This document shows positions 14,506 to 22,847 of a DNA stretch of 64,000 nucleotides, piece after piece. Made by a program: the position numbers and the translations under genes. The notes under the pieces are model-generated. The model did no database searches and had not been told where the DNA came from. It saw only the letters and a program-made list of their open reading frames with translations. The DNA comes from a virus: positions 1 to 64,000 of the IMG/VR virus record IMGVR_UViG_3300010354_000047; one strand, given 5' to 3'. Position 1 is the first letter of the stretch. Every line of letters begins with the position of its first letter.

Positions 14506-16458
14506 ATGGCAATCACTCGAGAAACTATTACCAAAGATGCGGGATGGACATCCGCAGATGTGATCAACCAACTGGAAGAGGCTTTCGCTTTTGCCGGACT
14601 TCATGGAGGTCCTGTGACAGGTCTCGCTGGGGGCTATGGATACATTTCGGATCCGACGACATTCGGGGGAACGATAGGGTCCATGACGCAAGCGACGGCT
14701 TACCGCGATATTGAGCCAATTTCAACGAGTGGTTCGGGAGTTGGGGCAACCTTTAATGTCGAACGAAATTCGATAGGAAAAATTAACTTTATTCGTGTAA
14801 ATAGACCCGGAAAAGGGTATTCGGATCTTGATACAGTAACTCTGCACGCTGACTCAATTGGAGGGTTGGTAAATGGGGCCACAAATATAACTTTCCCGAT
14901 ATTCGTGGACTCAGTCGTCACCGGAGCAAATATATATGATTTCTCTTACACAGGGGTGTATATTTTAAGCGGAACTGACAGGCTGGGTTCATACAGCAAC
15001 GTCCCTGAGACAACTCCTCTAACGATCACAATAATGGAAGGAGATACTCTAAGAATATCCAATTCCATGTCTTCTGGTAGAACGATATATATTCTTCTAG
15101 AGAACGGAAAGTTCGGGGATAGTTCTTCAGCACCTTTATTTGCGATGGGCTATTCCGGGGGGTCTACCAGCACCACTCTAATTTGGGACACAAAGCCGGG
15201 ACAAGCAGGAACTTACTATCTTGCGGGAGCTAGTAGTGTTTCCAGCCTCAGTATGGCTCACAATATAGTGGTTCTTCCTGCGGATGGTACTCGAACATTT
15301 TCGCCAAAGAGCTACGGAAGTTCTTCCACATTTTTCGACAAACAGGCAAGCGGTCCTGGATCTCTTTTTCCTTGGGGTTGCCTTCGTACGGAAGTTCAAG
15401 AGAACAAAAAATACGGGTCTACTTATCGAACTTTTCAAGTAAGTAATCCCGGTAAGATTGAATTCTGCGTAGGTTCTAGTTTCATGCCCCGAAACGCTAT
15501 CAGGAATTCTTTTAGTTCGAGATTTAAAGGCTCAAGATACCTTGACTTGTCGCTGTATATCGACACCAATAATACGATCATGTTTGACGAGAATTTTCTA
15601 TATTCTTACAACACTGCCACCCCTCCGAGTTCGGGACAGATTTCTACATTTTCTCTAGCAACCCCAGGAGGCGGGAGTGGTGCTGGCGAGATAAACCGAA
15701 TTTCCAACTCTAATGCCGGAAACTCCTTCGCTCTTGATCTGAATGTATATCGCTCATCCGAAGATCCCAATTTCTCCGTTTTCTCATATAGGCAATCCAC
15801 CCTCTCTTCCACACATCTAACAGGAAATTCTTTCCTGACTTTCTTTCTTCATAACTTCACTAGCAGTATTTGGGACCTTGATTCTGTGTTTCTCGGAGGA
15901 GTTACTGTGATAGAAGCAGCAAGTGGAAACACCACTCAACCCCGTTTAATTTTTAGGACCTTTTGCGCAGGAGCCAAGGAGGATAATAGATACCCTTCTT
16001 GGAGATGTGCAGAAGCAGGTTACCTGAGTTCAGGGGATTCTACATCAACTGATAAATATTTACTTACATTAGGGGGGAGGAAAGAGACAATTTACTACGC
16101 AAACACCTATACGTCTAGAGATAATACGGGAACAACGGGGCAAAATGTAGGAATCTACTACAGGACAAACAGCTCAGCTAACCCTTTCAGAGACAGGGGT
16201 GTTGGGCTTTCGGACGATTCTAATTTTAATGCCATAATTCGGGGGATTCCTTTGAGTCTTCAACTCGTACCAGTTCCCTATTACCTTCCTGATGACTTTG
16301 TTATTCTTCAGTTTGAGAATTCAACACCTGCCCTAAACATCCAGCAAGGAGACCTTGTTATCGTAGAAGACGGAGTAGAAGAGTATGTGATTATCACAGG
16401 TTCCTACAACCAGACAGTCTCCACAATAGGAATTCTGTTTTGCGCTAGAGTCGTCTAA
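14506..16458 (+). CDS. Putative tail fibre or virion surface protein
   Basis: 650 aa, Ser/Thr/Gly-rich and beta-strand dominated, with few charged helices, as in phage fibres. Residues 160-260 (TPLTITIMEGDTLRIS to AHNIVVLP) look like a cupredoxin- or Ig-like beta sandwich. The C-terminus is a compact beta domain. It begins MAITRETITKDAGW, an N-terminal attachment-like segment. Overlaps the next gene by one base. Receptor binding is plausible, not shown. Confidence 0.65.
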   Translation: MAITRETITKDAGWTSADVINQLEEAFAFAGLHGGPVTGLAGGYGYISDPTTFGGTIGSMTQATAYRDIEPISTSGSGVGATFNVERNSIGKINFIRVNRPGKGYSDLDTVTLHADSIGGLVNGATNITFPIFVDSVVTGANIYDFSYTGVYILSGTDRLGSYSNVPETTPLTITIMEGDTLRISNSMSSGRTIYILLENGKFGDSSSAPLFAMGYSGGSTSTTLIWDTKPGQAGTYYLAGASSVSSLSMAHNIVVLPADGTRTFSPKSYGSSSTFFDKQASGPGSLFPWGCLRTEVQENKKYGSTYRTFQVSNPGKIEFCVGSSFMPRNAIRNSFSSRFKGSRYLDLSLYIDTNNTIMFDENFLYSYNTATPPSSGQISTFSLATPGGGSGAGEINRISNSNAGNSFALDLNVYRSSEDPNFSVFSYRQSTLSSTHLTGNSFLTFFLHNFTSSIWDLDSVFLGGVTVIEAASGNTTQPRLIFRTFCAGAKEDNRYPSWRCAEAGYLSSGDSTSTDKYLLTLGGRKETIYYANTYTSRDNTGTTGQNVGIYYRTNSSANPFRDRGVGLSDDSNFNAIIRGIPLSLQLVPVPYYLPDDFVILQFENSTPALNIQQGDLVIVEDGVEEYVIITGSYNQTVSTIGILFCARVV

Positions 16459-17030
16459 TGGAACTCAGAGACTTGTTCTTAACGGGAAGTTTTCAACACT
16501 CAAATCCCTCTGAGACTTCCTACTCTGAAGAGAACTTCCTTTTCACCTCCACAAACGGAACGATATCGCCCCTGGAAATATATCAGGAGTTCGAAAATAC
16601 AATAGATTCCTTAAACTCTAACTTAGCATTTTTAGTGAGGTTGATAGAGGGCTTCACGCTTAAACAAGTTCCTCGAGACCCGTTAAAAATATTCCCGAAT
16701 TTCACAGACAGGATTAGTCTGAACGATGAAGGTTTCACCTCTTTCAGCCAGTTGCCGTTCTTTTACGGCGTGACTGACTCAGATGGAACAAAACCCGCAG
16801 AAGAAATATATTTTCAATACGGGACACTTCAGTTCTCCCGCCCAATCGGTTTCGAAGACGCAGGAAAAAGAGGAAGGGGTCTCATTTACCCTCGAAAGAA
16901 AACTGGTTTTCGAGCGATTCCAAAGAGTTTAATTCCTACTCAGTTTGGACTCTTCTCTCCGGGTGGAATTCGACTCTCAACGAGGAAAAAGTTCTTTCAA
17001 GGCCTCATACACCCCATTAACCTTTTCTGA
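16458..17030 (+). CDS. Putative virion protein, C-terminal third probably frameshifted
   Basis: 190 aa as annotated. The first 135 residues read naturally; the last third (RKKTGF..., STRKKFFQG) is unusually basic. Other frames over the same bases read better in succession: EGVSFTLERKLVFERFQRV, then NSYSVWTLLSGWNSTLNEEK, then ASYTPLTFSEPYTGYKHFSF, which would carry the protein to about 17118. Three single-base changes in short runs near 16866, 16925 and 16999 would unite them. Function unknown, beta-rich. Confidence 0.55.
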   Translation: MELRDLFLTGSFQHSNPSETSYSEENFLFTSTNGTISPLEIYQEFENTIDSLNSNLAFLVRLIEGFTLKQVPRDPLKIFPNFTDRISLNDEGFTSFSQLPFFYGVTDSDGTKPAEEIYFQYGTLQFSRPIGFEDAGKRGRGLIYPRKKTGFRAIPKSLIPTQFGLFSPGGIRLSTRKKFFQGLIHPINLF

Positions 17031-17118
17031 GCCTTACACGGGCTATAAGCACTTTAGTTTTCCTCTCTGTTTCAAAGGGTCAAAAGTTTTTCGTAATCTC
17101 AACTTAAGAAGTAATCCA

Positions 17119-17472
17119 ATGATCGGCAGTTTCAACGAAAAAGCAACGAGCTTAATAGACTTGCTCAAGAAAGCCGACAAAGACTACTTGAGAGCCTTAA
17201 ACGAAAGGGCATTTGAACCCGACTCAGAAATAGCCCACGAGATAGAAGACATAAAGGGAGTTCATGCAGCAATGGGAAGAGACAAGTCCACAGAGGAAGA
17301 ATTTCAAAAGGTGAGGTTTGGTAGAGAGTGGCCTCAGGAGAAGTGGTATAAGCACAAAGGAATTCCGAAATGGCACCCAGTAGAGAAGAACACTCCCGGA
17401 ATTCAAAAACCTCAACTTTCTGATGTGAAGAAGTTCTTTCCAAAAGCTGATCTCCCACCAAACAAAAAATAG
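17119..17472 (+). CDS. Hypothetical protein, possibly virion-related
   Basis: 117 aa from ATG 17119. Helical N-terminal half (KATSLIDLLKKADKDYL) and a C-terminal Pro/Trp/Lys-rich tail (WYKHKGIPKWHP). The frame is open upstream to 16945, which may belong to the preceding frameshifted gene. No family recognised. Confidence 0.55.
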   Translation: MIGSFNEKATSLIDLLKKADKDYLRALNERAFEPDSEIAHEIEDIKGVHAAMGRDKSTEEEFQKVRFGREWPQEKWYKHKGIPKWHPVEKNTPGIQKPQLSDVKKFFPKADLPPNKK

Positions 17473-17525
17473 CCCCTTAAATAGAGGGAAGGTGTCTGCT
17501 CGAAAAAAGCCCAGAGTGCGCTGGC

Positions 17526-17553
17526 TTTACCACTCTGTCACGTGCGCTATGGT
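17526..17553 (+). promoter_or_regulatory. Sigma70-like promoter
   Basis: TTTACC (17526-17531), 16 bases, TATGGT (17548-17553), 22 bases before ATG 17575. An imperfect hairpin (AGCCCAG / CTGGCT) overlaps the upstream side. Confidence 0.5.
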
Positions 17554-17574
17554 CAGCCAGTTGTCTTAACCCTT

Positions 17575-18054
17575 ATGACAGATTGGGCCACCTTCTTCTC
17601 TTCGTGCACCGAAGAGGAACTCGGAGGGATTGCTCTCCTCCGTATGATCGAGTGCACAAATGGTTGTATTCAACATGCCTTTCGAGAGAATGATGCCCGA
17701 GCCCTTCCCGCAGAAGAAACTCGCACTGCGATGAAGTATTCGATGGGTCTTATGAAAGAGGTGAGTTTTCAACTCGGAACCGAAAAGTACATTTTTTCTG
17801 AGAAAACAGAGGAAGGCCTCCGAGAAATTCGAGAGCTATATGTAAAAGCTTTCAAGCAAGGGAATGAAGAAGCAATGGAAAACTTCTTCTCTTCCTCCTA
17901 CGCCTGCGTCGAAGCCCTTGGAGAGACTCGCATTCGGGATGCAGCAAAAACAGTCCGCCAACTCTTGACCGAGACTTTCCCCGAACACACAATCTCTTGG
18001 GGTGAGAACTACCTCCTAAACCTCCTCTCCCTGGCCGCCTCGAAGGGGCGGTAA
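17575..18054 (+). CDS. Hypothetical protein
   Basis: 159 aa from ATG 17575; the GTG at 17542 lies before the -10 element and is rejected. All-helical (EEELGGIALLRMIECTNGCIQHAF; EEGLREIRELYVKAFKQGNEEAM). The last codons AAG GGG CGG TAA form the left arm of the next terminator hairpin. Function unknown. Confidence 0.65.
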   Translation: MTDWATFFSSCTEEELGGIALLRMIECTNGCIQHAFRENDARALPAEETRTAMKYSMGLMKEVSFQLGTEKYIFSEKTEEGLREIRELYVKAFKQGNEEAMENFFSSSYACVEALGETRIRDAAKTVRQLLTETFPEHTISWGENYLLNLLSLAASKGR

Positions 18055-18090
18055 CCCGCCCTTTCCCTATCGCCACGGGCAGGCTATAAT
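18043..18090 (+). promoter_or_regulatory. Terminator hairpin fused to sigma70-like promoter
   Basis: AAGGGGCGG pairs with CCGCCCTTT around loop TAAC; the loop holds the stop codon of the preceding gene. TTTCCC (18062-18067), 17 bases and TATAAT (18085-18090) follow. Same architecture as at 4326, 22784 and 26776. Confidence 0.6.
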
Positions 18091-18111
18091 AAGGTTACTG
18101 TCAGACCCGCC

Positions 18112-18219
18112 TTGCTTTTCGTCCTGGTCCTCTCCGCTTTTGCGACCCTACTCTTCCTCTTCCTTTATTTGTTGAGAGACTTCGAGAAGTCTCCCTATTT
18201 ACGTACGGAGTCGCTCTAG
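18112..18219 (+). CDS. Possible small hydrophobic membrane peptide
   Basis: A TTG-started frame just behind a promoter gives a 35-residue peptide with a strong membrane segment (LLFVLVLSAFATLLFLFLYLL). The +1/-1 frame next to it (18193-18240) reads VALVAIFLLTY, a second hydrophobic segment, so a two-helix protein split by an indel is possible. The palindrome GAGACTTCGAGAAGTCTC (18176-18193) lies at the junction. No other gene is seen between 18055 and 18305. Confidence 0.3.
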   Translation: MLFVLVLSAFATLLFLFLYLLRDFEKSPYLRTESL

Positions 18220-18305
18220 TCGCAATTTTCCTTCTGACCTACTAACTGGAACACTCAAAATTGAGTTCTTTTGGGAAACTTTTCAAACTGATTAAAACCT
18301 GAAAA

Positions 18306-18491
18306 ATGCCCAGACTCATTCCGCTCTCCTCAAAAGCAAAAAACCGTCTCTTAAACACAATGGACGGAAACCCTGTAGTTCGAATCGAACAGCGAGTTGG
18401 ATCAAAAGTTTTCGCGGTGTCCGAAAACGGAAAATACTGCACTTGGGTGAACTTAACAGCTGACCCAAACTGGGACATCACACTTGACTGA
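18306..18491 (+). CDS. Small conserved cyanophage protein
   Basis: 61 aa: MPRLIPLSSKAKNRLLNTMD followed by a short beta domain (VVRIEQ, KVFAVSENGKYCTWVNL). This resembles a small protein found in many cyanophages. Function unknown. Confidence 0.7.
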   Translation: MPRLIPLSSKAKNRLLNTMDGNPVVRIEQRVGSKVFAVSENGKYCTWVNLTADPNWDITLD

Positions 18492-18510
18492 ACCCTTATT
18501 ATCAGTGAAA

Positions 18511-18729
18511 ATGACACAAAAAGCTATTCCGATCAAAGAGTTCATTCAACAAGCGGCAGAGTCTGCTTTCCATGAATACATGAGCGGAAGCGACTCGTTT
18601 CTCCGAGGCTACGAGTGGCCGGCGATCATCTACGGGGTTTCCTTGGATGAGCTGGTAAAACGAGTCAGAAACGAGATGGAAGCGCTTCTCGAGGACCATC
18701 GGAAGAAGGTCATAGAAGGGGGCGGTTAA
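18511..18729 (+). CDS. Hypothetical protein
   Basis: 72 aa from ATG 18511. Helical, ending in Gly-rich EGGG codons that form part of the following hairpin. No family recognised. Confidence 0.55.
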   Translation: MTQKAIPIKEFIQQAAESAFHEYMSGSDSFLRGYEWPAIIYGVSLDELVKRVRNEMEALLEDHRKKVIEGGG

Positions 18730-18756
18730 CCCTACCTGCGAGGCCGGTTTACCCCC

Positions 18757-18785
18757 TTTGCCTCGACTCCGAAACCAGCTATAGT
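18757..18785 (+). promoter_or_regulatory. Sigma70-like promoter after a GC hairpin
   Basis: TTTGCC (18757-18762), 17 bases, TATAGT (18780-18785). The stretch before it starts with GGGGGCGGTTAACC and ends with CCCCC, a looser version of the recurrent terminator stem that overlaps the upstream stop codon. Confidence 0.5.
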
Positions 18786-18818
18786 GATAATATGGAAAGT
18801 TTCACCTGGTTCTGAGTT

Positions 18819-19112
18819 TTGAACCCCTTTTTCCCAATCGCCCAAGCCTTGGGCCTTCAAATTTTCGCGGGCGAAGAGCTGGTGCACGATGGAAACATCT
18901 ACACTGAAGTTCGCGGCACGGGTCTTTGGCTCGTCCAGTCCCCCTACCCGATGGGCGACTACCCGAACGCGGAGCGATACTACGTCAGCGATTCCGAAGG
19001 AACCCAAGTGAGCGCCACCCATTGGAATGCTGGTGACGCGGTTCATGACCTTCTTCGCCTCGACCCGGAACTTCTGTCTGCCCAAGCCTCTTCCCCTTTC
19101 ACTTCCTTATGA
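18819..19112 (+). CDS. Hypothetical protein
   Basis: 97 aa; the frame begins right after a TGA and needs a TTG start. Content looks real (FPIAQALGLQIFAGEELVHD, WLVQSPYPMGDYPNAERYYV). Overlaps the next gene in TTATGAG. Function unknown. Confidence 0.55.
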   Translation: MNPFFPIAQALGLQIFAGEELVHDGNIYTEVRGTGLWLVQSPYPMGDYPNAERYYVSDSEGTQVSATHWNAGDAVHDLLRLDPELLSAQASSPFTSL

Positions 19113-19297
19113 GCGCGATTACCGTTTTCAACGTCTTCTACAACTGCGGAGTTCTCGGAGCCACCGACGTTTTCGTTGGCGCCTACCCCTCTGAAACCGA
19201 GGCTGAAAAAGCCTGCGACGAGTGGGGCTGCGAAAATGACTGGGATCCGTACTTTTCCATCGTTTCCGCAACTTCACCCGGAGAATTCCTGGGCTGA
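19109..19297 (+). CDS. Hypothetical protein
   Basis: 62 aa. Short alpha/beta sequence: ITVFNVFYNCGVLGATDVFVGAY, ETEAEKACDEWG, then an acidic aromatic tail. Looks like a single small domain; no family recognised. Confidence 0.6.
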   Translation: MSAITVFNVFYNCGVLGATDVFVGAYPSETEAEKACDEWGCENDWDPYFSIVSATSPGEFLG

Positions 19298-19324
19298 TTT
19301 TTACCTCTTTCTTTGGTGGCTGAC

Positions 19325-19864
19325 ATGAAAACCAGAACCGTCACGGAATACCTTCGAAATCGCCACCTTAATCTCAACCTTCACAAACCCATGGTGGATG
19401 AAGTTGAGAGGACAGCAACTTTCTATATGTGGACTTTCTCAGGGCAGCTGGGAGGTTACCATCAACATCGCCCAGATGCCCCTAAGAGACCTCAAAAGCT
19501 TGGTCCAAAGCTTGCTCGGTATTTTACTTACCGGAAGCTTCCCGTCCTGACTGTATGGGGACTGGAAACTTTTCATCTCTTCGACGGCCCTTTATTTGTT
19601 TGCGAAGGAGTCTTTGACGCCGCTCGACTGACAAATCGAGGTAGAGCAGCCGTTGCTGTCTGCTGCAACGATCCACCAAAAGACTTTCGAAACTGGCTCA
19701 CAATGCTGAGCCGACCAACAGTCGCTGTCTGCGACGACGACGCTGCAGGGAGAAAATTGGCGAAGTTCACAGACTTTTCTGAAACAGCTCCAGACGGTAA
19801 AGACCTCGGAGACGCTTCAGAAGAGTACGTAAACTTCCTTCTCGAACGCTATCCCTCTAACTAA
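19325..19864 (+). CDS. Stand-alone TOPRIM domain protein (primase-like)
   Basis: 179 aa from ATG 19325. A TOPRIM core is visible: LFVCEGVFDAARL near residue 95 has the catalytic Glu, and VAVCDDDAAGRKLAKF near residue 138 has the acidic DxD. TOPRIM folds occur in DnaG-type primases, topoisomerases and OLD nucleases. The spacing and the D-x-D-x-A-G signature favour a primase-type domain. No zinc-finger or helicase part is present, so it may act with another protein. Preceded by TTTACC (19300) without a good -10. Confidence 0.7.
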   Translation: MKTRTVTEYLRNRHLNLNLHKPMVDEVERTATFYMWTFSGQLGGYHQHRPDAPKRPQKLGPKLARYFTYRKLPVLTVWGLETFHLFDGPLFVCEGVFDAARLTNRGRAAVAVCCNDPPKDFRNWLTMLSRPTVAVCDDDAAGRKLAKFTDFSETAPDGKDLGDASEEYVNFLLERYPSN

Positions 19865-19879
19865 CTAACCAACCAACGA

Positions 19880-20395
19880 ATGGCAACTCAAACAACGCAA
19901 CCTCAGGCAAAGTGGAAGTCCGGTCAGATGCTCCTCTCCGCAATTCGCCGAGAAAAAGGCGGTGCTTCAGGGGAGAATTTCAGGGACATTGCCTTTGACC
20001 TCCGAACCTTGGGGAAAGATCTGGTTCGCGAAGTGACCAACGGCCGAGCGGCAGACAAGTCCTCAGACGGAAGGTACGTGGACATTGTATCTGAAACGGG
20101 GGAAAAGTACCGAGTCATTACTCGAGTCCTCAGGGAGAGGGGGGACTATCTTTTTGCTCTAGTGAGTACTGAGGAAACCAACCCCATTAACTATGTGAAA
20201 GAGTCGGAAAAGCCTGACGCGTTCGTATTTGTCGTCGTTCATCCTCAGGCTGGAGAGATCGACATTTTCAACTTCCCTCTGGAAAAGCGGGATGAAAAGA
20301 AGATTCCCAATAAAACGTACAATGTTTACTGGTCTTCTCGAAAGCGAGACTACGGTAAAGTGAAGAAAAATCTCTGGTTCACCGTTAAAGAGTGA
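19880..20395 (+). CDS. Hypothetical protein
   Basis: 171 aa, basic. Core looks alpha/beta (FRDIAFDLRTLGKDL, VDIVSETGEKYRVITRVL, DAFVFVVVHPQAGEIDIFNFPLEKR), ending in a Lys-rich strand. Might be a nucleic-acid binding or nuclease-like fold, but no catalytic pattern is certain. A terminator follows. Confidence 0.65.
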   Translation: MATQTTQPQAKWKSGQMLLSAIRREKGGASGENFRDIAFDLRTLGKDLVREVTNGRAADKSSDGRYVDIVSETGEKYRVITRVLRERGDYLFALVSTEETNPINYVKESEKPDAFVFVVVHPQAGEIDIFNFPLEKRDEKKIPNKTYNVYWSSRKRDYGKVKKNLWFTVKE

Positions 20396-20401
20396 GCTTA
20401 A

Positions 20402-20425
20402 AGGGCACCCCCTTTTGGGGTGCTC
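20402..20425 (+). terminator. Hairpin terminator
   Basis: AGGGCACCCC pairs with GGGGTGCTCT around a CTTTT loop, followed by ACATTTT. It closes the preceding gene just upstream of the modification cluster promoter. Confidence 0.7.
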
Positions 20426-20442
20426 TACATTTTGGTTCAAAG

Positions 20443-20469
20443 TTTACCAGGGACTCTCGGTGCTATGCT
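20443..20469 (+). promoter_or_regulatory. Promoter of the TET/JBP cluster
   Basis: TTTACC (20443-20448), 15 bases, TATGCT (20464-20469), 36 bases before ATG 20505; an AGGAGG-like site (20493-20498) sits before the start. Confidence 0.6.
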
Positions 20470-20504
20470 CCCCCACGGTAGACTACCACCCTAGGAGGCA
20501 AAAC

Positions 20505-21914
20505 ATGAGAGAAATCCACCTAAAAGACTTAATACCCTTTGATCAAAAGAGGATGGGAAGCGTCCCGTCCGAAAGCGACTATCACGAGCTTATCAATGAA
20601 GATTGCAACGTTTATCTTCCCGATGGCTCCCTAGCAGTTGCTTTTCGAAAGAACGCTTTGAAAACTGCTCAATCCATCCATCCGGGCTCAAAGGAATACG
20701 ATTACTGGCGCTGGGCCTGCCGTTCCCTTCTCTCCGACCAACGAGGGAACGCGGCTGGCTCAGAGATAACAACCAATGTAGAAATTCGCCTAACTGAAGG
20801 ACAAAAAGAGTTTTTCTCAAAAGCTGTCAAGGGGCAGGTTTCAACCTTGACCGACGCTCTCGAAATTGTAGCGAACGACACAAGAGTTTCAAGGTCAACA
20901 TACTACGTAGGAAAAGCTGAAGCAGATGGATTGGTAGATCTAGAAGAGGTTGAAAAGTGGGACTCTTTAGTCCGCCGCAAATCAACGCCATTTGATCTCC
21001 GCCAAGAAGCCATCTCAAAGAGGAATCAGGCAAAATTAGCCTGGTTTGAAAAGTGGCTGCGAGAAGTTTGGGACAAGGCAGAAAATCGAAAAGAAGCCGC
21101 AATCACGGCTAAAAAGCGCTACGTCACCAACCAACCGCGAGGGCAAAAGGTGTACTCCGCAGTTCTCGGAGTCATCACGAGATCCGGGAGAACTCCGTTC
21201 GCTCGCCTCACATCACCAACGATGGAAAAGTACGAGGAGTTTGAATCCTTCGCCCCTTTGTACAAAGAAGTTGACTCCTTAGTTAAAAGCCTGTTTCCAC
21301 GAGAGTGGGGTATTCTCAAAGATCGATACCATGGAGTGAAGGACGAGCGTTACTCACTATTTGGAACCGTTTTCTCGTCGATCACTTGCAACTGGAACTT
21401 TCCAACCTGCTGGCACCGAGACGGACAAAACGCGAAAGATGCCGTTGCCGCTCTCGTTTGCTTTGACCGAGGGGGATATGACGGTGTTGACTTTGTGATG
21501 GCCGAGCTCGGGCTCGCGTTTCACATGCGCCACGGTGATGTCTTGATCGGAGACAACCAAGGAATCACGCACGGGCAAACCCCCTTTGTCCCGAAAACCG
21601 ACGACGCAGAGAACCTGGTTCTCGTCTTCTACTCTCGCGACGCAATCACCACACTTGACTCGCTGGAGTGTGAAACTTGCAGGCGAGAATTCATGGACTA
21701 CCTTGTTCACAATCACCCCGAACTCGGAAACGGTGAAGCGAAGTGGAACGGAAGTGTCCCAGGAGTCTGGAACTCGAAATACTGGAACGACTACAAAGCC
21801 CTTCGATCAAAGGAAGGAATTTACGACTACACCGTTTGTTCTAACACCAATCTGTCCGGAAAACTGGACACCGGCGAAGTCGAGATTCGTCAGCCCCATC
21901 TACTTAAGAAGTGA
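20505..21914 (+). CDS. TET/JBP-family Fe(II)/2-oxoglutarate DNA-base dioxygenase
   Basis: 469 aa from ATG 20505, with an AGGAGG-like site upstream. The C-terminal half matches the Tet_JBP oxygenase domain. VYSAVLGVI and FARLT strands and a helix (YKEVDSLVKSLFP) come first. Then NFPTCWHRD supplies the HxD iron ligands, GGYDGVDFVMAELGLAF and HMRHGDVLIGDN form the core, ITHGQTPF gives the distal His, and FYSRDAI a likely 2-oxoglutarate Arg. The N-terminal 200 residues are helical and unassigned. Family members hydroxylate 5-methylcytosine or thymine in DNA. A glycosyltransferase follows directly. No cytosine methyltransferase is in the window, so the base is unknown. Confidence 0.82.
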   Translation: MREIHLKDLIPFDQKRMGSVPSESDYHELINEDCNVYLPDGSLAVAFRKNALKTAQSIHPGSKEYDYWRWACRSLLSDQRGNAAGSEITTNVEIRLTEGQKEFFSKAVKGQVSTLTDALEIVANDTRVSRSTYYVGKAEADGLVDLEEVEKWDSLVRRKSTPFDLRQEAISKRNQAKLAWFEKWLREVWDKAENRKEAAITAKKRYVTNQPRGQKVYSAVLGVITRSGRTPFARLTSPTMEKYEEFESFAPLYKEVDSLVKSLFPREWGILKDRYHGVKDERYSLFGTVFSSITCNWNFPTCWHRDGQNAKDAVAALVCFDRGGYDGVDFVMAELGLAFHMRHGDVLIGDNQGITHGQTPFVPKTDDAENLVLVFYSRDAITTLDSLECETCRREFMDYLVHNHPELGNGEAKWNGSVPGVWNSKYWNDYKALRSKEGIYDYTVCSNTNLSGKLDTGEVEIRQPHLLKK

Positions 21915-21931
21915 ATAGCTGTTTACCGCAA

Positions 21932-22777
21932 ATGACAAAACAATCGTTCAAGGTCGTAGTCCCAACCTATGGCAGATCGGATGCAATCGGAAAGTACACA
22001 ATGAGTTATCTCCGAAAGACCGACGTGGATCTTTCCGAAGTCTACCTCTTTGTAGCAAGTGAAGAAGAGAAGGAAAAATACAAGGCTTCCAACCCGGATG
22101 TGAAAATTGTAGTCGGAGTGAAAGGTCTTCCTCAGCAAAGGAAGTTCATTTCTGAATACTTTGAGCCGGGAACTCGCATACTTTCCCTTGACGACGACGT
22201 TTCAGGTCTCCAAAGGCTGGTCCTTCTCGATAAACTGGAAGGCCCTCAGAAGCCCCTTGACCACCCTTGCAAACTCGAAACGGTGACCAACCTCGTAGAG
22301 TTTGTCGAGAAAGGCTGGAAGCTGGCTGAAGGTAGAGGAATTGAACTCTGGGGGGCTTACCAAGTCGCTAACAAAGGTTTTCTGCATCCAAAGGTGAAGA
22401 CAGGAGCCCTGTTTATCATGGGGCACTTCTTCTCCTTTCTCGCGGGAGACCCCGTCTTTAACGAGATCACGCAATACCCTTGCAAGGATGACGTTTTCTG
22501 GTCTGTGTGGCACCATGTGAACCGAAAAGGAACTCTTCGCTTTGACAATTACTGCGTAAAGTCAAAAGCCCACTCTGGCTCGGGCGGGACAAACGAAGAC
22601 ATGGAGCGAAAGTTGCAGATCAACAACGAAACTTGTGAGGCGATTTGCTCGAAATATCCTGAGATTGCGTCGATCAAAATGCGAAAGACGAAAGATCCCT
22701 GGCTAAGCAGGTACAAGGAAATTCGGCTCAAACCGATCACTTACGAGACTCTCGTTGTAACCGACGACTGTTACTGA
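21932..22777 (+). CDS. GT-A glycosyltransferase, TET/JBP-associated type
   Basis: 281 aa from ATG 21932; a GTG at 21911 overlapping the previous stop is an alternative. N-terminal FKVVVPTYGRSDAIG is the nucleotide-sugar-binding start, and ILSLDDDVSGL near residue 88 is the metal-binding DxD. Glycosyltransferases next to TET/JBP genes in phages transfer sugars to hydroxymethylated bases. The position here suggests the same role, in the cytoplasm on phage DNA. Confidence 0.78.
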   Translation: MTKQSFKVVVPTYGRSDAIGKYTMSYLRKTDVDLSEVYLFVASEEEKEKYKASNPDVKIVVGVKGLPQQRKFISEYFEPGTRILSLDDDVSGLQRLVLLDKLEGPQKPLDHPCKLETVTNLVEFVEKGWKLAEGRGIELWGAYQVANKGFLHPKVKTGALFIMGHFFSFLAGDPVFNEITQYPCKDDVFWSVWHHVNRKGTLRFDNYCVKSKAHSGSGGTNEDMERKLQINNETCEAICSKYPEIASIKMRKTKDPWLSRYKEIRLKPITYETLVVTDDCY

Positions 22778-22782
22778 TCGAA

Positions 22783-22826
22783 GGGGCGGATTTCCGCCCT
22801 TTACTTATCTTTGGGCGCGCTATGTC
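22783..22826 (+). promoter_or_regulatory. Terminator hairpin fused to sigma70-like promoter
   Basis: GGGCGG (22784-22789), loop ATTT, CCGCCC (22794-22799), then TTTACT (22800-22805), 15 bases, TATGTC (22821-22826). It splits the modification cluster into two transcription units. Confidence 0.6.
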
Positions 22827-22847
22827 TTGTTCACACCACTTTCAACC

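Noticed and set aside
17542-17574. GTG start for the gene ending at 18054
   Set aside because: It lies upstream of the -10 element at 17548, so it could not be on the transcript from that promoter.
20415-20504. Upstream extension of the TET/JBP gene
   Set aside because: It would include the terminator tail and promoter; the ATG at 20505 has a good ribosome binding site.
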